This document shows positions 36,266-44,764 of a DNA stretch of 64,000 nucleotides, one piece after another. Source of the stretch: Fusobacterium massiliense (GTDB lineage Bacteria; Fusobacteriota; Fusobacteriia; Fusobacteriales; Fusobacteriaceae); assembly GCF_900095705.1 (NCBI RefSeq), contig NZ_LT608327.1, forward strand, positions 558,001 through 622,000. Reading direction: 5' to 3'. A program made the position numbers and the translations under genes. A model generated the notes under the pieces. It saw nothing but the letters and a program-made list of their open reading frames with translations. It was not told where the DNA came from and made no database searches. Within the stretch, counting starts at the first letter, position 1, and each line of letters begins with the position of its first letter.

Positions 36266-37321
36266 ATGAATATAAATAGTGTTGATATTTTTTGTGAAGT
36301 TATTGATAATTATGGAGATGTTGGTGTAGCTTATAGGTTTGCAAGAGAATTATTTAGAGTTTATCCAAATAAAAAAATTAGATTTATTGTAAATAAAACA
36401 TCTGAAATAAATTTAATAAAGAAATCTGATTACATTCCAATTTTTACTTTTGATGAAATTAAAAGTCTTAACAAACCTGCTGAGCTTGTTATAGAAACTT
36501 TTGCTTGCAATATTCCAGAAAATTATATGAGTAAAATAAGAAATTCTAAAAAGAAAACTTTAATCATTAACCTTGAATATTTTTCTTGTGAAGAATGGGT
36601 GGATAGTTTTCATTTACAAGAATCTTTTATGGGAGAAAATATAAAAAAGTTTTTCTACATTCCAGGTTTATCTGAAAAAAGTGGTGGTCTTATTTTAGAT
36701 AAAGAATTTTTGGAAAGAACTCAAAATGCTAAGAAAAATAAAAAAAATATCTTGTTAGAACTAGGTTTTAAAGATGATTATGATATCATTGGTTCAATAT
36801 TTTCTTATGAAAAAAACTTTGATATTTTTATTGAGTATTTAAAAAAATTAAATAAAAAAATTCTATTATTTATTTTAAGTGAAAAAACTCAAAAAAATTT
36901 TATAAAATATTTTGATAATAATGATTATTATGATAAAATAGAATTTGTTAAATTACCTTTTCTCACTTATGATAAATACGAAGAACTTTTAGCTATATGT
37001 GATTTTAATTTTGTTAGAGGTGAAGATAGCTTGGGGAGAGCACTATTGTTAGGAGTTCCATTTTTGTGGCACATCTACCCTCAAGAAGAAAATATACATC
37101 TACAAAAATTAAATAGCTTTTTAGAATTATATTGTCCAAATGATATGAAATTGAAAAAAGAATTTTTAGATTATAATTTAAATAAAAATAATTTTTCATA
37201 TTTTTTTGAGAATTATGATAAAATAAAACATCATAATATAGAATATAGCAAGTATTTAATAAAAAACTGTAATTTAATAGATAAATTTAAAACATTTATA
37301 GAAAATATAGGAGGAAATTAA
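36266..37321 (+). CDS. earP: EF-P arginine rhamnosyltransferase EarP
   Basis: EarP transfers rhamnose from dTDP-rhamnose to Arg32 of elongation factor P, activating it to rescue polyproline-stalled ribosomes. The 351-residue protein opens with VDIFCEVIDNYGDVGVAYR, where Asp14 and Asp18 match the catalytic aspartates of proteobacterial EarP. The C-terminal nucleotide-sugar site appears as VRGEDSLGRALLLGVPFLWHI with QEENIH. It ends 2 nt before efp, and that EF-P has Arg at position 32, so enzyme and substrate are adjacent and match. The ribosome site is weak. Confidence 0.93.
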   Translation: MNINSVDIFCEVIDNYGDVGVAYRFARELFRVYPNKKIRFIVNKTSEINLIKKSDYIPIFTFDEIKSLNKPAELVIETFACNIPENYMSKIRNSKKKTLIINLEYFSCEEWVDSFHLQESFMGENIKKFFYIPGLSEKSGGLILDKEFLERTQNAKKNKKNILLELGFKDDYDIIGSIFSYEKNFDIFIEYLKKLNKKILLFILSEKTQKNFIKYFDNNDYYDKIEFVKLPFLTYDKYEELLAICDFNFVRGEDSLGRALLLGVPFLWHIYPQEENIHLQKLNSFLELYCPNDMKLKKEFLDYNLNKNNFSYFFENYDKIKHHNIEYSKYLIKNCNLIDKFKTFIENIGGN

Positions 37322-37323
37322 TA

Positions 37324-37887
37324 ATGAAAATTGCACAAGAATTAAGAGCAGGAAGTACAATTAAAATAGGAAATGACCCTTTCGTTGTACTTAAAGCTGA
37401 ATACAACAAGTCAGGAAGAAATGCTGCTGTTGTAAAATTTAAAATGAAAAATTTAATATCAGGAAATATGACAGATTCTGTTTATAAAGCTGACGACAAA
37501 ATGGACGATATTAAATTAGACAAAGTAAAAGCTATTTATTCGTATGAAAATGGAGGATCTTATGTATTCTCTAACCCAGAAACTTGGGAAGAAATTGAAT
37601 TAAAAAGCGAAGATTTAGGAGATGCCCTAAATTATCTTGAAGAAGGAATGGAATTAGAAGTTGTTTACTATGAATCAACTCCAGTTGCAATAGAATTACC
37701 AACTTTCGTTGAAAGAGAAATTACTTACACTGAACCTGGATTAAGAGGAGATACTTCTGGAAAAGTTATGAAACCTGCTAGAATTAATACAGGATTTGAA
37801 ATTCAAGTTCCTTTATTCGTTGAACAAGGAGAATGGATTAAAATAGATACTAGAAACAACGAATATGTTGAAAGAGTAAAGAAATAA
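37324..37887 (+). CDS. efp: Elongation factor P (Arg32 type)
   Basis: EF-P binds between the P and E sites and promotes peptide-bond formation at proline runs. The 187-residue protein has the family's three beta-barrel domains. The loop tip that reaches the peptidyl-transferase centre reads NKSGRNAA, with Arg32 at the site that carries Lys in other EF-P types. The third domain has the GLRGDTSGKVMKPA signature, and the terminus reads IKIDTRNNEYVERV. It sits 2 nt after earP and is followed by a strong terminator. Confidence 0.97.
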   Translation: MKIAQELRAGSTIKIGNDPFVVLKAEYNKSGRNAAVVKFKMKNLISGNMTDSVYKADDKMDDIKLDKVKAIYSYENGGSYVFSNPETWEEIELKSEDLGDALNYLEEGMELEVVYYESTPVAIELPTFVEREITYTEPGLRGDTSGKVMKPARINTGFEIQVPLFVEQGEWIKIDTRNNEYVERVKK

Positions 37888-37904
37888 TAAAAAATATCTT
37901 ATCT

Positions 37905-37932
37905 AAAGAGGGATTTTTAACCCTCTTTTTAT
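37905..37932 (+). terminator. Intrinsic terminator after efp
   Basis: An 8-bp perfect stem (AAAGAGGG / CCCTCTTT) with an 8-nt loop, followed by a T-rich tract, 17 bases past the efp stop. It ends the 29509-37887 run. Confidence 0.9.
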
Positions 37933-37960
37933 TTTTTTATAAGGAAAGATAGCTAAAATT

Positions 37961-38030
37961 AGTCTCTGACGTCCGTATTAATTCAAAATACCTGTATTCA
38001 TTGAACTCCTAGAATTTTTTATTTATCAAC
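37961..38030 (+). repeat. Dispersed hairpin repeat, copy D (forward, 3' arm decayed)
   Basis: The 5' arm AGTCTCTGACGTCCGTATTA is intact. The loop side (CCTGTATTCATTGAACTCCT) is recognisable, but the 3' arm ends in AT-rich sequence with only ATTTATCAAC left. This is a decaying copy between efp and dctP. Confidence 0.75.
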
Positions 38031-38099
38031 AAATTTTATTTATGATTAAAAAATGTACAAAAATAGATAAAAAAAAATCAAATTTTATATCTTAATATA

Positions 38100-38128
38100 T
38101 TGACACTTTAAAATATGTATGATAACAT
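38100..38128 (+). promoter_or_regulatory. Candidate promoter of the dctP-dctQ-dctM operon
   Basis: TTGACA (38100-38105), a 17-bp spacer and TAACAT (38123-38128), leaving an 84-base leader before the dctP ATG. The 325-base gap between efp and dctP thus holds a terminator, decayed repeat D and this promoter. Confidence 0.65.
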
Positions 38129-38212
38129 TAAAATGATGTATTAAAAGCATATCTTTTGAATAAAAAGTGTTTTTAATATAATTAGATATAAAATTATAAT
38201 AGGGAGGATTTT

Positions 38213-39235
38213 ATGAAAAAGATTTTATCTTTAATTATGCTTTCAACTGTCTTATTACTTTTAGTTGCTTGTGGTGGTAAAAAAGAAGGTGAAAAAAAAG
38301 AAGCTAGAGTTATTAAAGTTACTACAAAATTCGTTGATGATGAACAAACAGCAAAATCTTTAGTTAAAGTTGTTGATGCAATCAATAAAAGAAGTAATGG
38401 TAGCCTAGAACTTCAATTATTTACTAGTGGAACTTTACCTATTGGTAAAGATGGTATGGAACAAGTTGCAAACGGATCAGATTGGATTTTAGTTGATGGA
38501 GTTAATTTCTTAGGAGATTATATTCCTGATTACAATGCTGTTACAGGACCTATGTTATATCAATCATTTGAAGAATACTTAAGAATGGTTAAAACTCCAT
38601 TAGTTCAAGATTTAAATGCTCAAGCTCTTGAAAAAGGAATTAAAGTACTATCTTTGGATTGGTTATTTGGTTTCAGAAATATCGAAGCTAAAAAACCTAT
38701 AAAAACTCCTGAAGATATGAAAGGACTTAAATTAAGAGTACCTACTAGCCAATTATACACATTTACTGTTGAAGCTATGGGAGGAAACCCTGTTGCTATG
38801 CCTTATCCTGATACTTACGCTGCATTACAACAAGGTGTTATAGATGGACTTGAAGGGTCTATTTTAAGTTTTTATGGAACTAAACAATATGAAAATGTTA
38901 AAGAATATTCTTTAACTCGTCATTTATTAGGTGTTTCAGCTGTATGTATCTCTAAAAAATGTTGGGATAGTTTAAGTGATGAAGAAAGAACTATTATTCA
39001 AGAAGAATTTGATAACGGTGCTCAAGACAATTTAACTGAAACTCAAAAATTAGAAGATGAATATGCTCAAAAATTAAAAGACAATGGAGTTACTTTCCAT
39101 GAAGTAGATGCTGAAGCATTCAACAAAGCTGTTGCTCCTGTATATGGAATGTTCCCTAAATGGACTCCAGGAATTTATGACAAAATTATGGAAAACTTAA
39201 AACAAATTAGAGAAGACATTAAAAACGGAAAATAA
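38213..39235 (+). CDS. dctP: TRAP transporter substrate-binding lipoprotein (DctP family)
   Basis: The extracytoplasmic solute receptor of a TRAP importer. Its 340 residues begin with a signal peptide and a clear lipobox LVAC, so it is anchored to the membrane rather than free in the periplasm. The DctP fold is shown by LKLRVPTSQLYTFTVEAMGG, whose Arg normally clamps the ligand carboxylate, and by MPYPDTYAALQQGVIDGLEG. The substrate is a carboxylate by family rule; the exact one is not readable. A hairpin follows the gene, probably raising its expression above the membrane subunits. Confidence 0.93.
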   Translation: MKKILSLIMLSTVLLLLVACGGKKEGEKKEARVIKVTTKFVDDEQTAKSLVKVVDAINKRSNGSLELQLFTSGTLPIGKDGMEQVANGSDWILVDGVNFLGDYIPDYNAVTGPMLYQSFEEYLRMVKTPLVQDLNAQALEKGIKVLSLDWLFGFRNIEAKKPIKTPEDMKGLKLRVPTSQLYTFTVEAMGGNPVAMPYPDTYAALQQGVIDGLEGSILSFYGTKQYENVKEYSLTRHLLGVSAVCISKKCWDSLSDEERTIIQEEFDNGAQDNLTETQKLEDEYAQKLKDNGVTFHEVDAEAFNKAVAPVYGMFPKWTPGIYDKIMENLKQIREDIKNGK

Positions 39236-39271
39236 TATTAGTATCAATAACAGAATATGATAATAAATACT

Positions 39272-39298
39272 AGGGCTGTTGTTATAACAGCCCTTTTC
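39272..39298 (+). terminator. Attenuator hairpin between dctP and dctQ
   Basis: A 9-bp perfect stem (AGGGCTGTT / AACAGCCCT) with a 5-nt loop and a short run of four Ts. Lying inside an operon, it likely allows partial read-through so the receptor is made in excess. Confidence 0.75.
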
Positions 39299-39316
39299 AT
39301 AAATTAAGGAGTACAT

Positions 39317-39790
39317 ATGAAAGATTTTTTAAAAAAGATTGAACTATATATCGGTAGTATATTTATTAGTGTTACAACTATCGTTGTAATAATGAATGTA
39401 TTTACAAGATATTTTTTAAAGTTTACTTATTTTTGGACTGAAGAAATTGCTGTTGGTTGTTTTGTCTGGACAATATTTTTAGGAACTGCAGCTGCTTATA
39501 GAGAAAAAGGTCTTATAGGGGTTGAAGCTATTGTAATTCTTTTACCAGAAAAAATAAGAGATATAGTAGAATTTTTAACATATATTTTACTAACTATTCT
39601 AAGTGGACTTATGTGTATATTTAGTTTTACTTATGTAAGTAGTTCTTCAAAAATTACTGCTGCCTTGGAACTTTCTTATGGCTATATTAACTTTGCAATT
39701 GTCATTAGTTTTGCTCTTATGACACTTTATTCTATCATTTTTACGATAGAAAGTTTTAAAAAAGCATTTCTAACAAAAGCTAATCAATAA
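39317..39790 (+). CDS. dctQ: TRAP transporter small membrane subunit (DctQ)
   Basis: A 157-residue protein with four hydrophobic segments (about 14-34, 47-66, 84-107 and 124-146), the DctQ size and topology. The conserved RYFLKFTYFWTEEIAVGCFVW region lies at about 35-55. DctQ pairs with DctM to form the sodium-driven TRAP membrane complex. It begins 18 bases after the attenuator hairpin and ends 11 nt before dctM, which has a GGGAGG site. Confidence 0.92.
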   Translation: MKDFLKKIELYIGSIFISVTTIVVIMNVFTRYFLKFTYFWTEEIAVGCFVWTIFLGTAAAYREKGLIGVEAIVILLPEKIRDIVEFLTYILLTILSGLMCIFSFTYVSSSSKITAALELSYGYINFAIVISFALMTLYSIIFTIESFKKAFLTKANQ

Positions 39791-39801
39791 GGGAGGAAAA
39801 T

Positions 39802-41088
39802 ATGGAAGCATTATATCCAGTTGTAGTATTATTCGTTTTATTCTTTTTAAATATTCCCATTGCTTTTGCTTTAATGGGATCAGCTTTATTTTATTTTATA
39901 TTTTTAAACACAACAATGTCTATGGACATGGTTATTCAACAATTTGTTACATCCGTTGAATCTTTCCCATATCTAGCAGTTCCTTTCTTTATAATGGTTG
40001 GTTCAGTTATGAATTATTCAGGAATAAGTGAAGAGCTTATGAATATGGCAGAAGTTTTAGCTGGTCATATGAAGGGAGGTCTTGCACAAGTAAACTGTCT
40101 TTTAAGTGCTATGATGGGTGGAATTTCTGGTTCAGCAAATGCAGATGCTGCTATGGAATCAAAAATTTTAGTTCCAGAAATGATAAAAAAAGGATTTTCT
40201 AAAGAATTTTCAGCTGCTGTTACCGCAGCTTCATCTGCAGTAAGTCCTGTTATCCCTCCTGGAACAAACTTAATATTATATGCTTTAATTGCCAATGTTC
40301 CAGTTGGAGACATGTTTTTAGCAGGATATACCCCTGGAATTTTAATGACTGTTTCTATGATGATAACAGTTTATATTATTTCTAAAAAAAGAGGCTATGA
40401 GCCTTCAAGAGAAAGAATGGCAGGTCCTATTGAAATAGCTAAACAAACAATAAAATCAATTTGGGCTTTAGCTATACCATTTGGAATCATAATGGGTATG
40501 AGAATAGGTATATTTACTCCTACTGAAGCAGGAGGAGTTGCTGTTTTCTTTTGTTTCTTAGTTGGTTTCTTTGTTTATAAAAAATTAAAATTACATCATA
40601 TACCAATAATTTTAATGGAAACTGTAAAAAGTACTGGTGCTGTTATGATAATAATAGCTTCTGCTAAAGTTTTTGGTTATTATATGACACTTGAAAGAAT
40701 TCCTCAATTTATAACTCAAGCATTAATGGACTTTACAGATAATAAATTAGTTTTATTAATGGTTATAAACTTACTTTTATTATTTGTTGGAATGTTTATA
40801 GAAGGAGGAGCAGCACTTGTAATACTTGCTCCATTATTGGTTCCTGCTGTAAAAGCATTGGGTGTAGATCCTTTACATTTTGGAGTTATATTTATAGTAA
40901 ATATTATGATCGGAGGATTAACTCCACCTTTTGGTTCTATGATGTTCACTGTATGCTCTATTGTTGGCGTACGCTTGGAAGAGTTTTTAAAAGAGGTATG
41001 GCCTTTTATAGTTGCTCTTCTTATAGTATTATTCGTTGTAACTTATTCAGAATCAATAGCATTATTTATCCCAAATTTATTTAGATAA
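39802..41088 (+). CDS. dctM: TRAP transporter large membrane subunit (DctM)
   Basis: The transport-channel subunit, 428 residues with about 12 hydrophobic segments. It shows the elevator-type repeat features SGSANADAAMESKILVPEM with VSPVIPPGTNLILYAL (about 109-165), and NIMIGGLTPPFGSMMF in the second half (about 370-385). With dctP and dctQ it makes a complete Na+-coupled carboxylate importer. The HAD-phosphatase gene begins 14 nt downstream and may be co-transcribed. Confidence 0.94.
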   Translation: MEALYPVVVLFVLFFLNIPIAFALMGSALFYFIFLNTTMSMDMVIQQFVTSVESFPYLAVPFFIMVGSVMNYSGISEELMNMAEVLAGHMKGGLAQVNCLLSAMMGGISGSANADAAMESKILVPEMIKKGFSKEFSAAVTAASSAVSPVIPPGTNLILYALIANVPVGDMFLAGYTPGILMTVSMMITVYIISKKRGYEPSRERMAGPIEIAKQTIKSIWALAIPFGIIMGMRIGIFTPTEAGGVAVFFCFLVGFFVYKKLKLHHIPIILMETVKSTGAVMIIIASAKVFGYYMTLERIPQFITQALMDFTDNKLVLLMVINLLLLFVGMFIEGGAALVILAPLLVPAVKALGVDPLHFGVIFIVNIMIGGLTPPFGSMMFTVCSIVGVRLEEFLKEVWPFIVALLIVLFVVTYSESIALFIPNLFR

Positions 41089-41102
41089 GATTAGGAGAAG
41101 TT

Positions 41103-41894
41103 ATGAAAAATCTACAAAATATAAAGTGTTTTTTACTAGATATGGACGGAACTATTTATCTTGGTAATGAACTAATTGATGGTGCTAAAGAATTTTTAAA
41201 GACTTTAAGAGATAAAAATATAAAATATATTTTTTTGACAAATAACTCATCAAAAAATAAAGATAAATATGTTGAAAAATTAAATAAATTAGGCATAGAA
41301 GCTAATCGAGAAGATATTTTTACTTCTGGAGAAGCAACTACTATATATCTTTCGAATATTAAAAAAAATGCTAAAGTTTTTTTATTAGGAACTAAAGATT
41401 TAGAAGAAGAATTTGAAAAAGAAGGATTCCAACTTATTAAAGATAGAAATCAAGAAATAGACTTTGTTGTTTTAGGTTTTGACACTACTTTAACTTATGA
41501 AAAATTATGGATAGCTTGTGAATATATTGCTAATGGTGTTCAATATATTGCTACTCACCCTGATTTTAATTGTCCTTTAGAAGGTGGAAAGTTTATGCCA
41601 GATGCCGGTGCTATGATGGCATTTATAAAAGCTTCAACAGGAAAAGAACCTGTAGTGATTGGTAAACCTAATAGACATATAATAGATGCTATTATTGATA
41701 AATATTCTTTGAAAAGAGAAGAATTGGCTATGGTCGGAGATAGACTTTATACTGATATCAGAACAGGAATTGATAACAATTTAACTTCAATTTTAGTTAT
41801 GAGCGGTGAAACTGATGAAAAGATGTTAAAAGAAAGCCCTTATATTCCTGATTTTATTTTTCAATCAGTAAAAGAACTTAAAGAAAAAATTTAA
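41103..41894 (+). CDS. HAD superfamily phosphatase, subfamily IIA (NagD-like)
   Basis: A 263-residue HAD hydrolase. Motif I is LLDMDGTIYLG (nucleophile and acid/base Asp), motif II is FLTNNSSK, and motif III/IV is IGKPNRHI then MVGDRLYTDI. A C2-type cap lies between (about 80-185). NagD-like enzymes dephosphorylate nucleotides or small sugar or glycerol phosphates; the substrate here is open. It follows dctM by 14 nt with an AGGAG site, so it may serve metabolism of the TRAP substrate, though that is inference. Confidence 0.88.
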   Translation: MKNLQNIKCFLLDMDGTIYLGNELIDGAKEFLKTLRDKNIKYIFLTNNSSKNKDKYVEKLNKLGIEANREDIFTSGEATTIYLSNIKKNAKVFLLGTKDLEEEFEKEGFQLIKDRNQEIDFVVLGFDTTLTYEKLWIACEYIANGVQYIATHPDFNCPLEGGKFMPDAGAMMAFIKASTGKEPVVIGKPNRHIIDAIIDKYSLKREELAMVGDRLYTDIRTGIDNNLTSILVMSGETDEKMLKESPYIPDFIFQSVKELKEKI

Positions 41895-41917
41895 TATTCT
41901 CTTATTATAAATAAAGA

Positions 41918-41992
41918 AATCTCTTGATATCTGTATGAGTTCTACGGACTCAATAACACAGGTTCTTTGAACTGATACGGACGTCAGAGACT
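41918..41992 (-). repeat. Dispersed hairpin repeat, copy E (reverse)
   Basis: This copy lies between the convergent HAD gene and the 58-residue ORF, with the T-run side toward the minus strand. The outer flank TTTATACTTTCC follows at about 42009-42020. Some stem bases differ (ATATCTGTATGAG) but the pairing layout is kept. Confidence 0.88.
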
Positions 41993-42069
41993 AATTTTAC
42001 TATTCATATTTATACTTTCCTTATAAAGTAAAAATGGAGTATCTATTCTAGATACACCATTCATATTTA

Positions 42070-42246
42070 TTAAATATATTTTTTTATAATTCCAACAATT
42101 TCACAAACTTTTTCTTCAGACAAATTTAAACTTTTAAATTCATCAATCATTTCTTCTATTCTAATTAAATTTCCTACTTTACTTCTAACTTCATCTTTTT
42201 TCATTTCTATAACATTTTCTATATAACTATCTAATATCTTTTTCAT
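42070..42246 (-). CDS. 58-residue protein of unknown function
   Basis: A short reading frame of 58 codons plus stop. The start ATG (42244-42246) follows GAGGAG at ideal spacing, and a TTGACA element lies 46 bases upstream (42292-42297) with a TATAAA-like sequence at 17-19 bp. The product is charged and helical (begins MKKILDSYIENVIEMKKDEV, ends VCEIVGIIKKYI), with no signal peptide or membrane span, and may form a two-helix bundle. Hairpin copy E is placed to terminate it. I do not recognise the family; it could be the remnant of a larger protein, but its own expression signals argue for a real small gene. Confidence 0.65.
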   Translation of the reverse strand: MKKILDSYIENVIEMKKDEVRSKVGNLIRIEEMIDEFKSLNLSEEKVCEIVGIIKKYI

Positions 42247-42290
42247 TTTATTCTCCTCAACTTAAATTTATAAAAGTAAAATAAAAGAGC

Positions 42291-42322
42291 ATGTCAAAAC
42301 AGATTTTTAATAATAAAAATCT
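42291..42322 (-). promoter_or_regulatory. Candidate -35 and upstream hairpin of the 58-residue ORF
   Basis: TTGACA on the minus strand at 42292-42297, with TTTATA/TATAAA 17-19 bp downstream. Immediately upstream is a 9-bp inverted repeat with a 4-nt loop (AGATTTTTA / TAAAAATCT, 42301-42322) of unknown role. Confidence 0.45.
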
Positions 42323-42556
42323 AGAACATAAGCAACTTATTCTACTATCAGTAATGATAAAACTACACTTCAGTACATTTATATTACTTTCAATCTAAGT
42401 CAATGAATAAAAATAAATATTCCCAAGACAGATGTGTACATCTGTTTTATTTGCAGTCAAATTTTTATTACGGATTAAGAACATTTAACACATCTCCCTT
42501 CTTCTGTTGATATATTCATATTATATAGTATAAGATTATAAAAATCAATAGTAAAA
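42323..42556. other. Gene-free spacer with a short palindrome
   Basis: No reading frame of note on either strand. The only structured element is ACAGATGT-GT-ACATCTGT (42428-42445), 8-bp arms with a 2-bp centre, followed by a T-rich tract. The loop is too tight for a hairpin, so a protein-binding site is more likely if it is functional. It could be eroded sequence from a lost gene. Confidence 0.4.
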
Positions 42557-42634
42557 AAGTCTCTCTTGACGTCCGTATGAGTTCTACGAGCTCAATAAAC
42601 ACAGGCTCTTCGACTAATATGGACGTCAGAGACT
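42557..42634 (-). repeat. Dispersed hairpin repeat, copy F (reverse)
   Basis: A near-consensus copy lying 54 bases beyond the end of the metal-efflux ATPase gene, with its T-run on the minus strand, so it is well placed to terminate that operon. The flank AAATTTATACTTTCCTATAG follows at about 42646-42665. Confidence 0.92.
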
Positions 42635-42688
42635 AATAAGCATTTAAATTTATACTTTCCTATAGAATTAAAAACTCTTATATATCGA

Positions 42689-44530
42689 CTATTTATCTAT
42701 TTTTAAAGCTCTAAATGAATTTAAAACAGCTATTATTGTTACCCCTACATCTGCAAAAACTGCCATCCACATATCTGCAATCCCTAAAGCACTTAGTATT
42801 AAAGCAAGAACTTTTACTCCAAAAGCTACTAACATATTTTGGTTTGCTATTTTTATAGTTTTTCTAGCTAATTTTATAGCTGTTATTATTTTACTAGGTT
42901 CATCATTCATAATAACAATATCAGCTGCTTCAATAGCTGCATCAGAACCCATAGCTCCCATTGCTATACCAATATCAGCTCTAGCTAGAACTGGTGCATC
43001 ATTTATTCCATCTCCAACAAAAGCGATCTTACTTTTAGAGTTATTTTTTGATATTATTTTTTCAAATATATCTACTTTATCTTGAGGTAGAAGTTCTGAA
43101 TAAATCTCATCTATTTCTATATCATTCCCAATATAATTAGCTATATTTTTCCTATCTCCAGTAAGCATAATAGTCTTTTTTATTCCAATTTTCTTCAAAT
43201 CTCTTATAGTTTCTTTAGTATCTTTTTTTAATTCATCTGATATTAATATGTACCCTATAAAAAGTCCATCAATTTGAATGTACAAAACTGTTCCTATTTC
43301 TTCATTCAAAAAATTATTTGGAACGGAAATTAACTTCTCATTCCCTATCATAACTATTTTATTTTCTATACTTGCTTCAATACCCTTTCCAGATACTTCC
43401 TTTACTGAATGTATTAAACTTTTATCAATTTCTTTATTATAATATTTTACAATAGACTTTGCTATTGGATGATTAGATGAGGACTCAGCAAAAGCTACTA
43501 ATCTTAAGGTTTCTTCTTCTGTGTACTTATCATTATACAGAACTATTTTTTGAACTTTAAAAATTCCCTTAGTTAAGGTTCCTGTCTTATCAAATACAAT
43601 TCTATCTACTTTTGATAGACTTTCTAAATAATTTCCACCTTTTATTAAGATTCCAGCCCTTGATGCTGCTCCTATACCACTAAAAAAGCTCAATGGAATA
43701 GATAAGACAAAAGCACACGGACAAGAAACAACAAGAAAAGCTAAAGCTCTAAAAATCCACATTTTAAAATTGTAATCTCCTAATATTATTGGAGGAAATA
43801 TAGCCAATAATATAGCTAAAATTACAACAATAGGAGTATAGACTTTTGCAAATCTTGTCATTAATCTTTCTGTTTCTGATTTTTTTGCAACAGAGTTTTC
43901 AACTAAATCTAAAATTTTGTTTACAGTAGAGTCAAAATATTCTTTAGTTACTTTTGCTTTAATGACACCATTAATATTTATACAGCCACTTAAAATTTTG
44001 GTCCCTTCTCTAGCTTCTAAAGGTATAGATTCTCCTGTCAATGGAGATGTGTTAATTGTTGTTTCCCCTTCAATAATTTCTGCATCAAGTGGAACTTTTT
44101 CTCCAGGTCTTATCTCTATAATATCTCCTATTTGAACTTCATCTGGCTCAACTTGCATTATTTCATTATTTTTATACAAATTTGCATACTCAGCTTTAAT
44201 ATCCATTAACTCTGCAATAGATTTTCTTGATTTTCCAATTGCATAACTTTGAAATAATTCTCCAACTTCATAAAATAACATTACAACAACAGCTTCAGGG
44301 TATTCTCCTATCATAAAAGCTCCTAGCGTTGCTATCGTCATTAAAGTATTTTCATCAAAATAATTTCCTCTTTTTATATTATTCACAAATTTAAAAATAA
44401 CATTTTTTCCAATAATTACATAACTAATTATAATTAATATAAGCTGTAAATATTGATTTGAATTTCTTAATAACATTGAAATAGAAAATAATACTGCTCC
44501 TAAAACAAGAGTTAATTCTTTCTTCTTCAT
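42689..44530 (-). CDS. Heavy-metal P1B-type ATPase (Cd/Zn/Co-like exporter)
   Basis: A 613-residue metal pump. It shows the membrane CPC motif (LVVSCPCAFVLSIPLSFF, about residue 270), phosphorylation motif DKTGTLTKG (about 313), HP motif (SSNHPIAKS), and the nucleotide-domain GDGINDAPVLARADIGIAMG. The actuator motif is TGES. The N-terminal metal-binding HMA domain usual in these pumps is absent; it is encoded as the separate 71-residue protein just upstream. With an ArsR/CadC-like regulator in the operon, cadmium, zinc, lead or cobalt export is most likely. It is the third gene of the operon. Confidence 0.92.
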   Translation of the reverse strand: MKKKELTLVLGAVLFSISMLLRNSNQYLQLILIIISYVIIGKNVIFKFVNNIKRGNYFDENTLMTIATLGAFMIGEYPEAVVVMLFYEVGELFQSYAIGKSRKSIAELMDIKAEYANLYKNNEIMQVEPDEVQIGDIIEIRPGEKVPLDAEIIEGETTINTSPLTGESIPLEAREGTKILSGCININGVIKAKVTKEYFDSTVNKILDLVENSVAKKSETERLMTRFAKVYTPIVVILAILLAIFPPIILGDYNFKMWIFRALAFLVVSCPCAFVLSIPLSFFSGIGAASRAGILIKGGNYLESLSKVDRIVFDKTGTLTKGIFKVQKIVLYNDKYTEEETLRLVAFAESSSNHPIAKSIVKYYNKEIDKSLIHSVKEVSGKGIEASIENKIVMIGNEKLISVPNNFLNEEIGTVLYIQIDGLFIGYILISDELKKDTKETIRDLKKIGIKKTIMLTGDRKNIANYIGNDIEIDEIYSELLPQDKVDIFEKIISKNNSKSKIAFVGDGINDAPVLARADIGIAMGAMGSDAAIEAADIVIMNDEPSKIITAIKLARKTIKIANQNMLVAFGVKVLALILSALGIADMWMAVFADVGVTIIAVLNSFRALKIDK

Positions 44531-44547
44531 TTTTTTCTCTCTTTCTA

Positions 44548-44763
44548 CTATGCTTTTATTATATTTATATTTGGTTCTATATCTTTTACAAGTTTTTTAA
44601 CTTTTTCTACAACTTCTTCCATATTTTCACTTTCTAAAGTTAATTTAGTTGTCATAAAATTAACTATAACAGATTTTACACCCTCTATTTTTGCTATTTC
44701 TCCTTCTATTTTAGAAGCACAGTGTGCACAATCCAAACCTTCTAATTTAAATACTTTTTTCAT
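44548..44763 (-). CDS. Heavy-metal-associated (HMA) domain protein
   Basis: A 71-residue single HMA domain with the metal site LDCAHCASK (the Cys-X-X-Cys pair at about residues 10-13). The ferredoxin-like fold is indicated by VKSVIVNFMTTKLTLE. It lies 1 nt after the regulator gene and 17 nt before the ATPase, which lacks its own HMA domain. It probably hands metal to that pump, or acts as its detached N-terminal domain. A copper-chaperone label would be misleading in this setting. Confidence 0.88.
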   Translation of the reverse strand: MKKVFKLEGLDCAHCASKIEGEIAKIEGVKSVIVNFMTTKLTLESENMEEVVEKVKKLVKDIEPNINIIKA

Positions 44764-44764
44764 A

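Noticed and set aside
42428-42445. Hairpin terminator at the ACAGATGT palindrome
   Set aside because: The 2-bp centre is too small for an RNA loop and no gene ends nearby in the right orientation; a weak protein site is possible but unsupported.
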